A stretch of 64,000 bases of DNA. Source: an uncultured bacterium. Lineage in GTDB: Bacteria; Patescibacteriota; Gracilibacteria; Absconditabacterales; Absconditicoccaceae. Under the pieces are notes generated by a model that was not told the origin of the DNA, did not search any database, and saw only the letters and a program-made list of their open reading frames with translations. Both the position numbers and the translations under genes were made by a program. The stretch is from the NCBI GenBank assembly GCA_947168815.1, contig CAMVNG010000001.1, forward strand, positions 124,001-188,000, given 5' to 3'. Below, piece after piece: positions 35,395-47,264 of this stretch. Position 1 is the stretch's first letter, and each line of letters starts with the position of its first letter.

Positions 35395-35700
35395 ATGCAG
35401 TATCAAGGATTTGTTAAATTTATTGGACCTAAAGAAACTTTCGGTGAAGGAATTGAAAAACAAACAATTGTTCTAGAGGAAAACACTGATAGAGAATTCA
35501 AAGGATCTATCGCCGTAGATTTCTTTAGAGATAAAATCAACCTTTTAGCTGATGTTAATACTGGTGATTTAATCACTGTTCATCTAAATTCTAGAGCAAA
35601 TGAATCAAAAAATCAACCAGGAAGATGGTTCAACAGCATTACTTGCTGGAGAATTGAAAAAGCAGCAGCTAGCACATCTAATGATGAATTACCATTCTAA
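35395..35700 (+). CDS. DUF3127-like single-strand DNA-binding protein
   Basis: 101 aa. The sequence MQYQGFVKFIGPKETFGEGIEKQ, FKGSIAVDFFRDKINLL, NTGDLITVHLNSRA, GRWFNSITCWRIEK and the acidic tail SNDELPF reproduce the DUF3127 OB-fold layout, including the SSB-like C-terminal tip that recruits partner proteins. It probably coats single-stranded DNA. All seven glycines are GGN, probably because it is highly expressed. It has its own promoter and terminator, but not the AAACAAATA leader. Confidence 0.8.
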   Translation: MQYQGFVKFIGPKETFGEGIEKQTIVLEENTDREFKGSIAVDFFRDKINLLADVNTGDLITVHLNSRANESKNQPGRWFNSITCWRIEKAAASTSNDELPF

Positions 35701-35718
35701 CTAACAATAATTTTTATA

Positions 35719-35750
35719 AAAAAACTAATGAATGTATCATTAGTTTTTTT
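35719..35750. terminator. Bidirectional terminator
   Basis: The stem AAAACTAATGA/TCATTAGTTTT has T runs on both sides. It ends the SSB-like gene (+) and miaB (-). Confidence 0.85.
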
Positions 35751-35763
35751 AATTTATAATTTT

Positions 35764-37218
35764 TTAAATCAAATCCCCATCTAATTTAAAGACAACTCAT
35801 TTTGTTATCTTTACATCAACAAGAGAACCTAACTCTATATCTTTCTCTGTATGAATAATAACTTGTTTCATATTCTCTGTCACTCAATAATATTCTTCTC
35901 CTTTTCACTTTTCATTAATCATTACTTTCCTAATATTTCATACTTCATTCTTATTATTTTCCTCTGAAATATGATAAAGTAAATCATTTAATCTTTTCCA
36001 TCTCTCATGCTTAACTTTATAAGGAATATCATCAGGATATTTTTTATCAGCAAAAGTTCATGGACGATTAGAATAAATACCCATATAAATCATATCAAAC
36101 CTTCCATATTCAACCAATTTTAAAGTCTTCTCAAAATCTTCATCAGTTTCTCATGGAAATCATAATATAATATCCGTAGTTATTGAAATATCTCTTTTCA
36201 ATCCCCTAATTTTATCAATAAATTCATAACATTGTTCTTCTGAATATCAACGAAACATTTTCTTTAAAACAGCATCAGATCATGATTGAAAAGGAATATG
36301 AATATGAGGACATAATCTTTGTTCTTTTTCATGTAATTCTAATAACTCATCAGAATAATAGGTTGGATAAGGTGATGTATATCTTAGCCATTCTAACCCA
36401 TCAAGCTTAAGAAGTTCCTTTAATATAGTTACAAAATCTGGATGTTTATTAACAATTTGTCCCAAAAGAGTTATTTCTTTAACCCCATGTTCTAAATGAA
36501 TTTTAGCTTCATTAACAATTTGTTCTACAGGAAACCATTTTTCTAGTCAACGAGCAAATGGGACAATACAATATGCACAAAATTGGTTACATCAGCTAGA
36601 AATAGGAACATAAGCAGACTTTCAATGAAGATTCATGCTTGAATTTATTCATTCTGGAATGATTGTTGAATATTCATTAGTTAATTCTTTATCATAAGAT
36701 ATTTTATATCATAATCTCTTCAACATTAATGGTAAGAATCACGTATCATCAATACGGAAAAAAAGCTCAATATTAGGCCATTTTTTTGATAACGTATGAA
36801 AAAGTGGATTAAAAGCATGATTTATTCAAACAACTTCTTGATGCTCATTTTTTAAATTATTAATCTCTTCTGAAGTTAATCAAAGAACTTTAGGTTCTTT
36901 ACTCATAACATTTCCTGCAAAATTTCATACTTTCAACTGTTCTGGTAATCATTTTTTTTCTGTAATTTTTTGATTTCTCATAGTATGCTGAATCATACAA
37001 CCAGTTATCCATACTTTTTTTCAAATAGGAATTTCTTTAAGTTTTCATGTTACTTTATCTTCAGATTTTTGACGAACAGAACAAGTATCAAAAATTACAA
37101 TATCAGAATCCTCTACTGTTTCAGCAACTTCAAATCAACAATTCTTTAAAACAGATGTTATTCTGGCAGAATCAGAATAATTCATCTGACATCATAAAGT
37201 AATAATATGAAACTTCAT
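35764..37218 (-). CDS. miaB: MiaB-type tRNA methylthiotransferase
   Basis: 484 aa. The N-terminal UPF0004 domain opens MKFHIITLGCQMNYSDSAR with the first cluster cysteines, then DTCSVRQKSED and ITGCMIQH. The radical-SAM motif follows as CNQFCAYCIVPFARG, and the C-terminus is a TRAM domain. It methylthiolates i6A37 of tRNAs decoding UNN codons, or t6A37 if it is MtaB-like; the GCQMN/CSVR pattern favours MiaB. Numerous TGA glycines. It converges on the SSB-like gene with a shared terminator. Confidence 0.9.
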
Positions 37219-37295
37219 CAGGCACCTAAAGGTTATAAAACGATAAGAATCTTAGCTATTTACCACCTAAATGCAAAGCAATAAATAAACTCTTA

Positions 37296-37324
37296 AATAA
37301 AAAAGCGTGTATAAAAATACACGC
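37296..37324 (-). terminator. Terminator after the 37330 gene
   Basis: The stem GCGTGTAT/ATACACGC is followed on the minus strand by TTTTTTATTT. Confidence 0.85.
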
Positions 37325-37329
37325 TAATC

Positions 37330-37692
37330 TTACTCTCACAGGAATTTCCCATGATAACTCACCATAAAGTCTGAAAGCTTTTTTCTAAATTTCGGACCTT
37401 TACTAACACTATTTCTTAAAGTTTCAAACTTTGAGCCTAGACTAAGACCCCCAGTCTCTAATTCAAAACCAAATAGCTTAGCAAATTCACTCCGAATTGA
37501 TTTCAGATCTTTCAAAAGAGTGTCACTACAGTCTTCATTTGTAATCCCCTTTGAAACGAAGAACTCATTATCTTTTAAAATTTCATCAGAGATACGAACA
37601 AACAGACTAAAACTAGAAATAACACCCCCATTTAAATTTGGATTAGTAGAAACCTTATCCAAAATTTCTAATTTTTTCTGAATGTAACTCAT
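37330..37692 (-). CDS. Hypothetical protein, about 120 aa, TGA-free inside
   Basis: A soluble charged protein (MSYIQKKLEILDKVS...). No family recognised. The ORF track starts it at 37716, but a TTGAAT-17-TATATT promoter sits directly against that ATG, so the usable start is probably ATG 37692. Nine internal glycines are GGN. The frame ends TGA GAG TAA just before the terminator: under code 25 the stop is TAA (37330), under the standard code the TGA at 37336. It belongs to the orphan class by codon use and monocistronic layout but lacks the AAACAAATA leader. Confidence 0.65.
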
Positions 37693-37714
37693 ATTCTCAA
37701 GATTTAATGATAAC

Positions 37715-37743
37715 ATAATATAATATTTTCAATAATCTAATTC
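37715..37743 (-). promoter_or_regulatory. Promoter of the 37330 gene
   Basis: On the minus strand TTGAAT, a 17-bp spacer and TATATT end immediately before ATG 37716. This makes the downstream ATG (37692) the likely start. Confidence 0.65.
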
Positions 37744-37753
37744 AAGTTTTATT

Positions 37754-37785
37754 ATAAAAAAAGATATCTCATAAGAGATATCTTT
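37754..37785 (-). terminator. Terminator after the VPATG surface protein
   Basis: The perfect stem AAAGATATCTC/GAGATATCTTT is followed by TTTTAT on the minus strand. Confidence 0.9.
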
Positions 37786-37806
37786 ATATATTAATATTTA
37801 TTTATA

Positions 37807-38799
37807 TTAGTCAGCTTTCCTTACAAATACTCTATAACCTACATAAAGAGCTAAAGTGATTGCAACCATAACAAAGAAATCTTCAACTGGACCTGTTGCA
37901 GGAACGTTTTTAATTGTTGGTGTTACATCAGCTTCGTGTCTTACGTTTACATCATATCTATATTCTTTACCTTTCGAATCTCTAGGGATAAAAGCGAAAA
38001 GAAGTTCTTGATCTGAATCTTTATATGTGTATTGGAATTTTTCTTGAGACATTGGAACAGTTCCAAGAGTCTTATAATCAGCAGTAGCTGTATCAAAAAT
38101 TCTAATTTCAACATTTTCAGAATAAGGAACAGCTGTCCATGTTAATGTAACAGTACCTCCTTGAATATAATGTGAAATATCAGCCATAGACATATCAGCA
38201 CCATCAGCTGCACCATGTTCATCTTCCTCTTCTAGAAGACCTTTATCTTCTTTTTTTGAAGCATCTACAGTTGCTTCAACTTTCTTTTCTTCGAAATTAG
38301 CACAAGCATTTCCTTCTGCATATTTCTTAGTTTTGAAATTGAAACAGAATTCATTTGAATAAGAACCTGGTTGAACATTATCATCCAAAGGAACAACAAC
38401 ACCATAATATGTTGTACCTGAATTAACCTTAGCTTGTTCAATAACAAGATCATAAGTTCCATTTAAATCCATTGTTTCATAAGCTGGAAGTTCAATAAGT
38501 TCATCTCTGACTGTTGAATCAGCAGCAGTATAATTACTCATTGGCTTTTCAGCTAACAAAATATAATATTCACCTACTACTTCATCCTTAGCATCCTTAA
38601 GAATAGGTGTTGTAACTAAAAACTCTGGGGTGTCTGAGTTTTCTTTTGTTTGGAATCATTCAACAGTGATGTTTTGGTTTTCTGAATAACCAAATTCACG
38701 TTGTCCATCAAATACTAGATTAAGATCGAGTGTTGCTGCAGAAGCAACAGCTGCACTTCCTAATGCAAGCATTGTAAGTAAAGAAAGCTGTTTTTTCAT
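37807..38799 (-). CDS. Secreted surface protein with C-terminal VPATG sorting-type signal
   Basis: 330 aa. Signal peptide MKKQLSLLTMLALGSAAVASA, an extracellular part with two possible Ig-like or beta-rich domains (one around QGGTVTLTWTAVPYSENVEIRIFD, fibronectin-like), an acidic linker (LLEEEDEHGAADGADM), then NVPATGPVEDF, a hydrophobic helix and the basic tail RVFVRKAD. This tripartite end looks like an LPXTG-type sortase signal, and a sortase is encoded at 47825. Only one of roughly 20 glycines is TGA, suggesting high expression. It has its own promoter and terminator. The role is unknown; it is probably displayed on the cell surface. Confidence 0.75.
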
Positions 38800-38836
38800 C
38801 GTTCTACACTAAAAATCAAAATAAAATGTTAACCCT

Positions 38837-38864
38837 ATTGTAATCTTAAAGGATTAAAATGCAA
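38837..38864 (-). promoter_or_regulatory. Promoter of the VPATG surface protein gene
   Basis: TTGCAT, a 16-bp spacer and TACAAT on the minus strand, about 40 bp upstream of the start codon. Confidence 0.55.
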
Positions 38865-39015
38865 ATTCTGAAAATAAATTCGCTTGACAAATTTTGAGTT
38901 TCATATATTTATTACTACGATATAAAAAACCATAAAGACAAATTATCTTTTATTTCCTGTTGTTTTTTAATCCAAATCCTATAAAAAACTAGTATTTATT
39001 TTCTTCGATATCTGA

Positions 39016-40155
39016 ATGGATTATTTTGAAAAATCCTTAATACTACACAAAAAATATCATGGGAAATTATGTACAAAGGAGAAAGTATCATTAGAAAATT
39101 CAGAAGACCTTTCAACATACTACTCTCCATGAGTTGCAGCACCATGCTTAGAAATCCAAAAAGATGAAAAAAAAGCATATGACTATACACGAAAATGAAA
39201 TAACATCGCAATAATCAGTGATTGAAGTGCTGTTTTATGACTCTGAAATATATGATGATTGGCAGGACTACCTGTAATGGAAGGGAAAGCTATTCTTTTT
39301 AAAAAATTTTGAAATATTGACGCAATCCCAATTGTTTTATCAACACAAGATCCAGATGAAGTAATACATATCATTGAAGGAATTGCTCCAAGTTTCTGAT
39401 GAATTAATTTAGAAGACATATCAGCACCAAATTGTTTTTACATAGAAAAAAAATTAAAAGAAAAATTAAATATACCAGTATTTCATGATGACCAACACGG
39501 AACCGCTATTGTAGTACTTGCATGAATAATTAATGCATTGAAACTTAAATGAGAGGAACTTAGCAATCAAAAAATAATAATCTCTTGAGCCTGAGCTGCT
39601 GCAATAGCAATATGACATTTGTTGCGGAAAGCTTGAGCTAAAAACATTATTTTCAGTGATTCAAAGTGACTCCTTTCTACTTCTCGCAAAGACTTAAACC
39701 CATACAAGCAAGAAGTTCTAAAATATAACACAAACAATGTATCTTGAACTATACATGACGGATTAAAAGATAGCGATATTTTCATTTGAGTTAGCAAATG
39801 AAATATCCTTAACTCAGACGATATTAAAACGATGAATAAAGATCCAATTATCTTTGCCTTAGCTAATCCAATACCTGAAATTACTCCTGAAGAAGCTAAA
39901 AAATGATGAGCTTATATCATAGCAACATGAAGAAGTGACTACCCTAACCAAGTAAATAATGTACTAGCTTTCCCTTGAATATTCAGAGGTGCTCTAGATT
40001 GAGAAATAAAGCAAATAACTGATGAACATAAATTAGCAGCAGCCTACGCTCTAGCAAATTCAGTAAAAGAACCAGAAATAGAAAAAATACTCCCTACTGC
40101 TTTCGAAAAAGAAGTTGTTGAGAATATAGCAACAGCTGTAAAAAATATCGCCTAA
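39016..40155 (+). CDS. NAD(P)-dependent malic enzyme
   Basis: 379 aa, the short bacterial type. Conserved segments: [67 protein letters not shown] (metal and substrate site), IIISGAGAAAIAIG (nucleotide-binding loop) and [15 protein letters not shown]. It decarboxylates malate oxidatively to pyruvate and CO2. Many of these glycines are TGA. It probably feeds pyruvate to PFL. A TTGACA sequence at 38884 is a possible promoter element. The start ATG gives a usual N-terminus. Confidence 0.94.
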
Positions 40156-40156
40156 C

Positions 40157-40999
40157 TTATTTCATATATAATTCATCAATATGGAAAACTAAATAAGTTA
40201 GCGCAATAAAAGCAAAAACTGCCAAACAAACAACTATTAAAGGAGAATTATACACTAAAGAAAGATTATAAACGATATGAATTGAGAAACCTAAAAGTAA
40301 TGCAACAAAATATCTCAATAATAAACCTCATTTTTTCATTTTCATCAAAACAAGAGCTATTGTTCAAGTTGCAACACAATGAATTAAAGATGCAATTAAT
40401 CACCTTCAAAATAACATGCTAACAGATAATTCTCAACCTTGAAATAATTGAGTAATAAATGCCAGTAAATTTTCAGAAATACTAAAGGAAAGTCCCATCA
40501 AAAGAGATAGCAACAACAAAGTTGAAACCTCTTTTTTTTCTAAGCTTTCCACTTTATTATTGGATACACTAAACTTAAAAGACTCTTCTGTAAAAACAGC
40601 TAAAAGATAATAACATACTATAGCCGATAATCATCAAAATTCTCAACCTAATGCAAGTAACAATAAAGAAAATATCATTATACCACACTGTAAAAGAATA
40701 TTCTTATTCTTTCAATTATGAAAAACCAACATGATTCATAAAAGAATCAACACTCCATAAAATATGAATAAAGAAGCTGATCAAAAAGAAAAATTCTCAC
40801 GAATATAATACAAAGACTTATCAATTCAAAAAAAACTAAAAGCCCATTCATAAAGGAAAAGAGAAAGAACTAATAAAGCTCACCATAAAAACAATTGCCA
40901 TTTCTTAACATTTTGAATATGAGAAAAAACCTGATTAAGAATCCATGTCCAAAACCGAATAAGAATAATTAATGTAATAATTATTCACAAATAAGACAC
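40157..40999 (-). CDS. PrsW-like intramembrane protease
   Basis: About 280 aa with about eight membrane helices. The candidate catalytic signature is VFTEESFKF (EExxK type, about 165-173), then GLSFSISENLLAF (E in a membrane helix) and a later His in IASLIHCVAT, matching the PrsW/glutamic intramembrane protease layout. PrsW cleaves anti-sigma factors in Bacillus; the substrate here is unknown. There is no good ATG: I start at GTG 40999, 25 bp after the glutathione peroxidase stop, which fits an operon. A start further inside is possible. Confidence 0.6.
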
Positions 41000-41024
41000 A
41001 ATAATAATACAAAAACTAAATTAA

Positions 41025-41567
41025 TTATTTTAATAGACTCACAATTTCGTCTTCCATATCGTCCGGTTTAAATGTTGGATCAAATCTTTTAACAACATTC
41101 CCCTCTCTATCAACCAAAAATTTAGTAAAATTCCAAACAATATCACCATCTTTTTTACAAGTTTTGCTAACAGCCTTAATCGCCGCCATAGCAGCCTTAT
41201 TTTTCAATCATTTAACCTCTTCGGTTGGCTGTTGACCTTTAAGGAATGTAAATAATGGATGCTCATTCTCTCAATTCACTTCAATTTTAGAGAATTGATC
41301 AAACGTAGTTTTATATTTTGCAACACAAAATTGATGAATCTCTTCATCATCTCATGGAGCTTGATGTCAAAATTGATCACATGGGAAGTCTAATATTTCA
41401 AGTCATTTTTCATGATACTTTTTATAGAGATTTTCTAATCATTCATATTGAGGAGTAAATCAGCATCATGTTGCTGTATTAACAATAACAAGAACTTTAT
41501 TTTCCAATAAACTTAAAGGAAACATTGAATTATCTCTTTTTTTTACATCAAAATCATAAATAGACAT
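41025..41567 (-). CDS. Glutathione peroxidase-family thiol peroxidase
   Basis: 180 aa. The active-site region VNTATGCGFTPQYEGLE carries Cys in place of selenocysteine; [19 protein letters not shown] holds the second conserved segment, and [21 protein letters not shown] the catalytic Trp/Asn region. It reduces peroxides, most likely using thioredoxin-like donors as Cys-type bacterial enzymes do. The first glycines around the catalytic Cys are TGA. It is the first gene of a pair with the PrsW-like protease and divergent from the thermonuclease. Confidence 0.92.
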
Positions 41568-41708
41568 AACTTTCTACAGAAAATAAAAAGGCAACAATAA
41601 CAAGATAAATATTTTTCAGTACATATCAATAAAAAATAAAAGATTATATCCTTGTAAAATATTTTAAGAATAATATACACTATTAAAGTTTTTACTCTAT
41701 CAATATAG

Positions 41709-42281
41709 ATGAAAAAGTGTAAGGCAATCTTTTTACTCTTTTTGTTTATCATATTTTCAGCATTAATAATAAGCCATACAATAAATGGCATTATTTCTAA
41801 TATCTCAATAACATGAACATGAGACGTATCAAATGAAACAGAAAACTACTCTCTTCTTGAAATCATTGATTGAGATACTGTAAAAATTAAGGATATTAAA
41901 AACGAAAAATCATACTCTGTACGCATGATTTGACTTGATGCTCCAGAAAAAACAACTACAAGATATTGATATATTGAATGTTTTTGAAATGAAGCAACTG
42001 AACACTTAAAAACCTTATTATCATGAACCAATGAAATCTGATTAGAATTAGATAATTCACAAGGTTTAACTGACAAATACTGAAGAATATTAGGATACAT
42101 TTACTACTCATGAGAAAATCTTAATCAAAAAATGATAGAAGATGGTTATGGCTTTGAATATACCTATAACCTTCCATATAAATACCAAAGATCCTTTAAA
42201 AAAGCTGAGGAAAATGCAAGAATTAATCAACGCTGATTATGGAGTAAAGACACATGTGACTGAAAAAGAGAAAATATCTAA
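41709..42281 (+). CDS. Secreted thermonuclease (SNase family)
   Basis: 190 aa. An N-terminal hydrophobic signal or anchor (FLLFLFIIFSALIISHTI) is followed by the SNase fold: IIDGDTVKI, VRMIGLDAPEKTT (catalytic Arg/Asp region), DKYGRILGYIYY (catalytic Arg), GYGFEYTYN and the C-terminal KKAEENARINQRGLW. It cleaves DNA and RNA with Ca2+. Being exported, it probably degrades external nucleic acid and supplies nucleotides, consistent with the salvage enzyme at 49109. It overlaps the convergent FkbM gene by four bases at the stops. Confidence 0.9.
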
Positions 42282-42934
42282 TTATAAGCCCAGACCAAAA
42301 AAATATTTTCTGAATATCAAGATGGTTTAATTTCAACAAATGAAAAATTATCCTTAAGTTTCTGATTAATTAAGTTCCAACGACTCTTCAATTCCTCATT
42401 AAGTAAATGAATTTCTATAATCATTGAATGAATAATACTCCATTCATTTTTGAATGAATCTAAAACTTCGAATTCCATTCCTTCAATATCCATTTTTAAT
42501 ACATCAATAGAAGTAATCTTTTGCTTTTCAATATACTCAGAAAGAGAAAGAAAATTCACACTCCTACTAGCTCCTCACGAATTCAAAAATGAAATAAATT
42601 TACTTGATTGCATGGTTTTTTCATCATTAAAAAATAACTCTCAATCCCCTGTTTTTCATGCAATTCAAAGATTATTTAAGACAATATCAACATCTCATCA
42701 AATATTCTCCTTTGCTTCTAAATAAAGCTCATCAAAAGGCTCAAAATAATAAATCTTTGCATAACTATTCAATGATCTAGCCCGTTTAGAAAAATACCCC
42801 ACATGTCCTCAAATATCAAAAATACAATTTGCCTGTTTTATCTTCTCCTTAGCAAATCAATATTCTTCTTTTACAAAAATTTCATACTCTAAAGCTTTCT
42901 GATATTTTAAACGCTTAGATTCACTATCCCCCAT
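42278..42934 (-). CDS. FkbM-family methyltransferase
   Basis: 218 aa, reading through the TGA at 42317 to TAG 42278. The SAM-binding region FDIGGHVGYFSKRA (about 45-58), YYFEPFDELY, and the family signature SIDVLKMDIEGMEFEVLDSF are clear, ending PSGYSENIFLVWAYN. FkbM enzymes methylate sugars or other small hydroxyls. The N-terminus is Lys/Glu-rich. The ORF track shows only the last third. Possible target: a surface polysaccharide, but nothing nearby settles this. Confidence 0.85.
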
Positions 42935-43089
42935 ATTAAAGCGACAAAAGAACAAATAAACTTAATCAAAAGTTAAAGATTCACTCCCTTTTTGCAAGAA
43001 TGGTTTTAGCATAACAAAACAACTAAAGATTGAAATCTATAATAATTTAATTATGCTCCTAGTTAGGATTTAAATAAAAACCACCCCTC

Positions 43090-46000
43090 ATGAAAAAAAA
43101 GACAGAACCAATTTCTATTCCTCAACAAGATTCTGAAATTATTCTCCAAGGTATAAAAACTAACAATCTAAAAGACATAGATCTTGTTCTTCCAAAAAAC
43201 AAATTAATAACCATCACATGAGTAAGTTGATCATGAAAATCATCACTTGCTTTTGAAACAATTTATAAAGAAGGACAATATAGATACATTGAATCACTTT
43301 CAAGTTTTTTAAGACAATTCTTTAATCTTTGAGATAGACCAGAAATTGATTACTGTTCATGACTTTCTCCTGCTATTGCAATTGAACAAAATAAAAGAAC
43401 ATGAAATTCAAGATCTACTGTAGGAACCGTTACTGAAATTGATGATTACATAAGACTTCTTTTTGCAAAAACATGAGACACTTATTGCCGGAATTGTTGA
43501 AGAAAAATCGAACCAAAAACTGTTGATCAAATTCTTCAAACAATGAAAGACGATTATTGAGAAGAAAAGGTATATTTGCTTAAAGAAAGCTGAAATTTTT
43601 CGAATAAAGCAGAACTATCTAAATTTGTAAAAAATAATAAAGCAAAAGTAGATAAATGAGGTGGCTTCACAAGATATCTACTTATTTCTCAAAATCCAGA
43701 ATATCAAGATCCTATTGAATATTTTTATCTTGAAGATCCAAATATTCCTGAAAAATATTTTCCACTTAATAGCTACTGAATTTTTGATCGTATAACACTA
43801 GAAGAACAAAGATACTGAAGACTTAAGGAAGATATTATTAAAATTTTAGCAGAAACAAAAAAATTCTGAGTATATAGGGCTTGAACCGACATAGAAAACA
43901 CAGCCACTTCAAAAAATGTTGATGCATGATTCTGATGAAATATCGAAATTGAAAAAACAACGACTAAAGGGAAAAAAGCTAAAAAAGAATCAAAATCTGC
44001 AAAAAAAGAAGTTCCAACAATTCAATGGTTCACAGATAAAATGTATTGTCCAAACTGTAATATAACCTATCCTGAATTTACGACACAACATTTCTCTCCT
44101 AACAGACAAGAATGAGCATGTACACACTGTTTATGACTTTGAGAAATTCTCCAAGTAGAATTTGATAAAATCATCGATCCAAATTCTCCTTTATTTGAAG
44201 CTATTCTACCTCGAAGAGAAAGCAACTTATGACAATCCGTCCTAAAAAAACTTTGTGAAAAATACAGTATGGACTGAAATAAAAGATGGGCAGATCAACC
44301 AGAACGATTCTTAAATGTTATCATAGAATGAGATGATGAATTATTAAGAATTAACTCATGATGAAAATGGACTTCACTAAAATATCACTGAATAGAAGAA
44401 ATTATTAAAGATCAATATACAAAATGATTACTTACTGTAGATTTTCAAGCAATGTTAAGCATGAAAACATGTCCTCATTGTTATGGTTCTAGATTAAAAA
44501 AAGAAAGTTTACATTGTTTCCTCTGCTTAGATACTTCAAAAATTGATAAAAAAACACAATCTGAAATACCAGTATCTGAACTTTTTGTAAATTCAGATGA
44601 ATTACCATTTGCAAAACCAGAAGACGAACATCTTCTTAAATTCAACATCTATGATTTACAAAAAATGGAACTTGATCACTTAATTCAATTCCTCGAACTA
44701 TTAAAAAAGACAAGTACAAAACCAGTAAATCTATTAGAAAGAATTCTTACTCCTCTCTTAGATAGAGCAAAAACGATACAAGACCTAGGACTCTGATATC
44801 TCATGTTAAAAAGAGCTGTAGATACCATTTCATGAGGAGAAATTCAAAGATTAAGACTAGCAAAACAGCTTTGAAATAAACTAACAGGAATCATATATGT
44901 TCTCGATGAACCAACTATAGGATTAGATACATGAGAAATACAAAAAACAATTGCTTCAATCCAAAAACTTAAAGCAATGTGAAATACCATTGTTGTCGTT
45001 GAACATAATGAAGAATTCATTAAAGCATCAGACCGAATTGTTGAAATATGACCTTGAGCATGAGATTTTTGATGAGAACTTGTATTTAACGGACCATATG
45101 AAGAATTTTTAAAAGCAAAAACGTTAACTTCAGACTATATAACCGGAAAGAAAAAAGTTGAAGTAGAATTCGAACATAAACCAAGTCATAATCGAGTAAA
45201 AATCAAACATGCTCATAAATATAACTTAAAAAATGTCGACGTAAATCTAAACTTATGAAGTTTTACAGTTATTACATGACCATCAGGAGCTTGAAAAACG
45301 ACCTTGATGTATACAACACTCTTCAGATTTCTAAATGACAGACAAAAATTTGTTCAAAGTTATATAAGATTACAGCTCCTTAAAAAAGGTTTAAAATGGG
45401 AAGATATTCTAGCAGCTCCAGTAATGATGGCTGAAGAATACACTCATTATGAAAATCTTGCATTACAAGAATTTTATCAAGACATTGCTGTTAGTGATAT
45501 CCAATGAGCAGAACAAATAAAAAACACTATCTATGTTGATCAATCAAGTATTTGAAAGACACCAAGATCATGTCCTGCAACATTCGTAAATGTTTTCGAT
45601 AAAATAAGAGCGTTATATGCTTGAACAACTGAGAGTAAATATTTAGGTTTTAATGCTTCTCATTTTAGTTTTAATTCAGATAAGTGAGCCTGTCCAGCAT
45701 GTAATGGATACTGATACAAAAAAATTGAATTACAATTCCTTCCAGATACTTACGTTCCATGTGAACTCTGTCATGGAAGTAGATATAAACCAGAAATATT
45801 ATGAATCACTCGAAGATGAAAAACTATTAGTGAAGTTTTAGACATGTATATCTATGAAGCACTAGATTTTTTCCATGAACTGGATCACATAAAAGAAGAA
45901 CTAGAATTAATGGTTGAAATAGGACTTTGATATCTAAAAATGGGACAACCAGCACACACACTCTCATGATGAGAATCACAAAGATTAAAACTCGTTAAAC

Positions 46001-46212
46001 ACCTTTTAAAAGAATATAGAGGGAATACGGTATATTTCCTAGATGAACCAACAGTGTGATTACACCCAGCTGATATTGAAAGATTATTAAAGGTATTAAA
46101 AAGATTTCTTGATAAAGGAGATACAATTTTGATGATTGAACACGACCAAGATATCTTACAATTTGCTGACCATGTTATAAAATTAGACAATGGTAAGGTT
46201 ATAGAACAATAA
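43090..46212 (+). CDS. uvrA: UvrA excinuclease ABC subunit A
   Basis: 1040 aa, somewhat longer than E. coli UvrA (940). First half: Walker [17 protein letters not shown], a UvrB-binding and zinc module with CRNCG and later [11 protein letters not shown]...CTHCLG, signature [13 protein letters not shown], Walker [14 protein letters not shown]. Second half: GPSGAGKTTL, a zinc module CPACNGYGYKK...CELCHGSRY, signature HTLSGGESQRLKL, and [15 protein letters not shown]. It recognises DNA lesions and loads UvrB. The insert around 43900-44040 is Lys-rich and poorly conserved. Most loop glycines are TGA. Confidence 0.95.
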
Positions 46213-46381
46213 TTAAATAATCAAGAAAAAGCTAAGTATAAAGTATATTTCCATCACATATAAACTATAAAACAGTATGAAGAAGTAAAAATATTAATAT
46301 AAAATCAAAATTTTTACTTGATTTATGCATAATAACAAATATACATTATAAAAATCTTTTATTTTATTCTATATAAAAAAG

Positions 46382-47152
46382 ATGAAAAAACTCTTTACAC
46401 TTAGTCTACTTTGAGTAGCAGGATTATTCTCTTTCGCTGCTCTACCTACTTTTGCTCAAGAAGCAGAAGAAATCGATGCAGACACTGATGTAGCTATTTT
46501 AGATGAAGCTACAGATGATGCTATCGTACCTGAAGAAGAAATCCCAGTTGAAGCTGAACCTTCAATTGAGGATGCAATCACAAGTGATCCTGAAATGGTT
46601 TCTGAATTAAATGGTATTGCAGATGAAATGCTTAACGCATTCGACGATCAAGAACTTACAGACTCATTTAATGCTCAATTCGAAACAGATGAAGAAAGAG
46701 CTCTAGCTACAGCTGGACTTGCTTTCCTATTCGCTGGAGCATGACTAATGTATCTTATTGTTGGTCTTATTTGGCTTATCATCGTAGTAATTGCTTTATG
46801 GTGTATATTTAAAAAAGCTTGAAGATCTGGATGGCTAGCATTAATTCCTATCTATAATCTATTCGTATTATGGAATGTTGCAGGATTGAAAAAATATCTT
46901 TGGACTATCTGGTTATGAGTTTTAATCTCTATATGTGCTGCTGCATTAAAAGAAGGAATGGAAGGAACAGGAGGAGAAATCGCTGAATATATCGATAAAT
47001 TCTATTGGTTAGTTCTTTCAGTATGGATGAACGTATGCTTAGCTAGAAAGTTTGGATGGAAGACATTCGGACAAGTTATGTGTGCTATTTTCTCACAAAT
47101 TTGTTACTTAATCCTTGGATTCTGAAGTGCTGAATATAATAAAGACGCATAA
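46382..47152 (+). CDS. DUF5684-like membrane protein with signal peptide
   Basis: 256 aa. Signal peptide (FTLSLLGVAGLFSFAALPTFA), an acidic extracellular segment (about 25-105), then a C-terminal domain of about four helices containing FKKAGRSGWLALIPIYNLFVLW, the hallmark of the DUF5684/signal-peptidase-I-associated family, plus ARKFGWKTFGQVMCAIF. The function is unknown; homologs are common in CPR bacteria. Glycines are mixed, TGA in the signal and GGA mostly elsewhere. Its own terminator follows. Confidence 0.75.
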
Positions 47153-47176
47153 TTAAAACAGTATTCAAATAAAAAG

Positions 47177-47208
47177 AAGATTCTCTGAAAACGAGAATCT
47201 TTTTTTAT
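47177..47208 (+). terminator. Terminator after the DUF5684 gene
   Basis: The stem AAGATTCTC/GAGAATCTT is followed by TTTTTTATT. Confidence 0.88.
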
Positions 47209-47211
47209 TAT

Positions 47212-47243
47212 AAAAAAGCTGAGAAGATAAAATATCTCCTCAG
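47212..47243 (-). terminator. Terminator after the 47265 gene
   Basis: On the minus strand the stem CTGAGgAGATA/TATCTtCTCAG is followed by CTTTTTTA. It starts 22 bp after the TGA of the 47265 gene and before the next in-frame TAA (47208-47210). Confidence 0.85.
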
Positions 47244-47264
47244 TTTCCCAGTGTTGTATCTCTT

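Noticed and set aside
42450-42725. Plus-strand 91-aa ORF
   Set aside because: Antisense to the FkbM methyltransferase, which shows its family motif.
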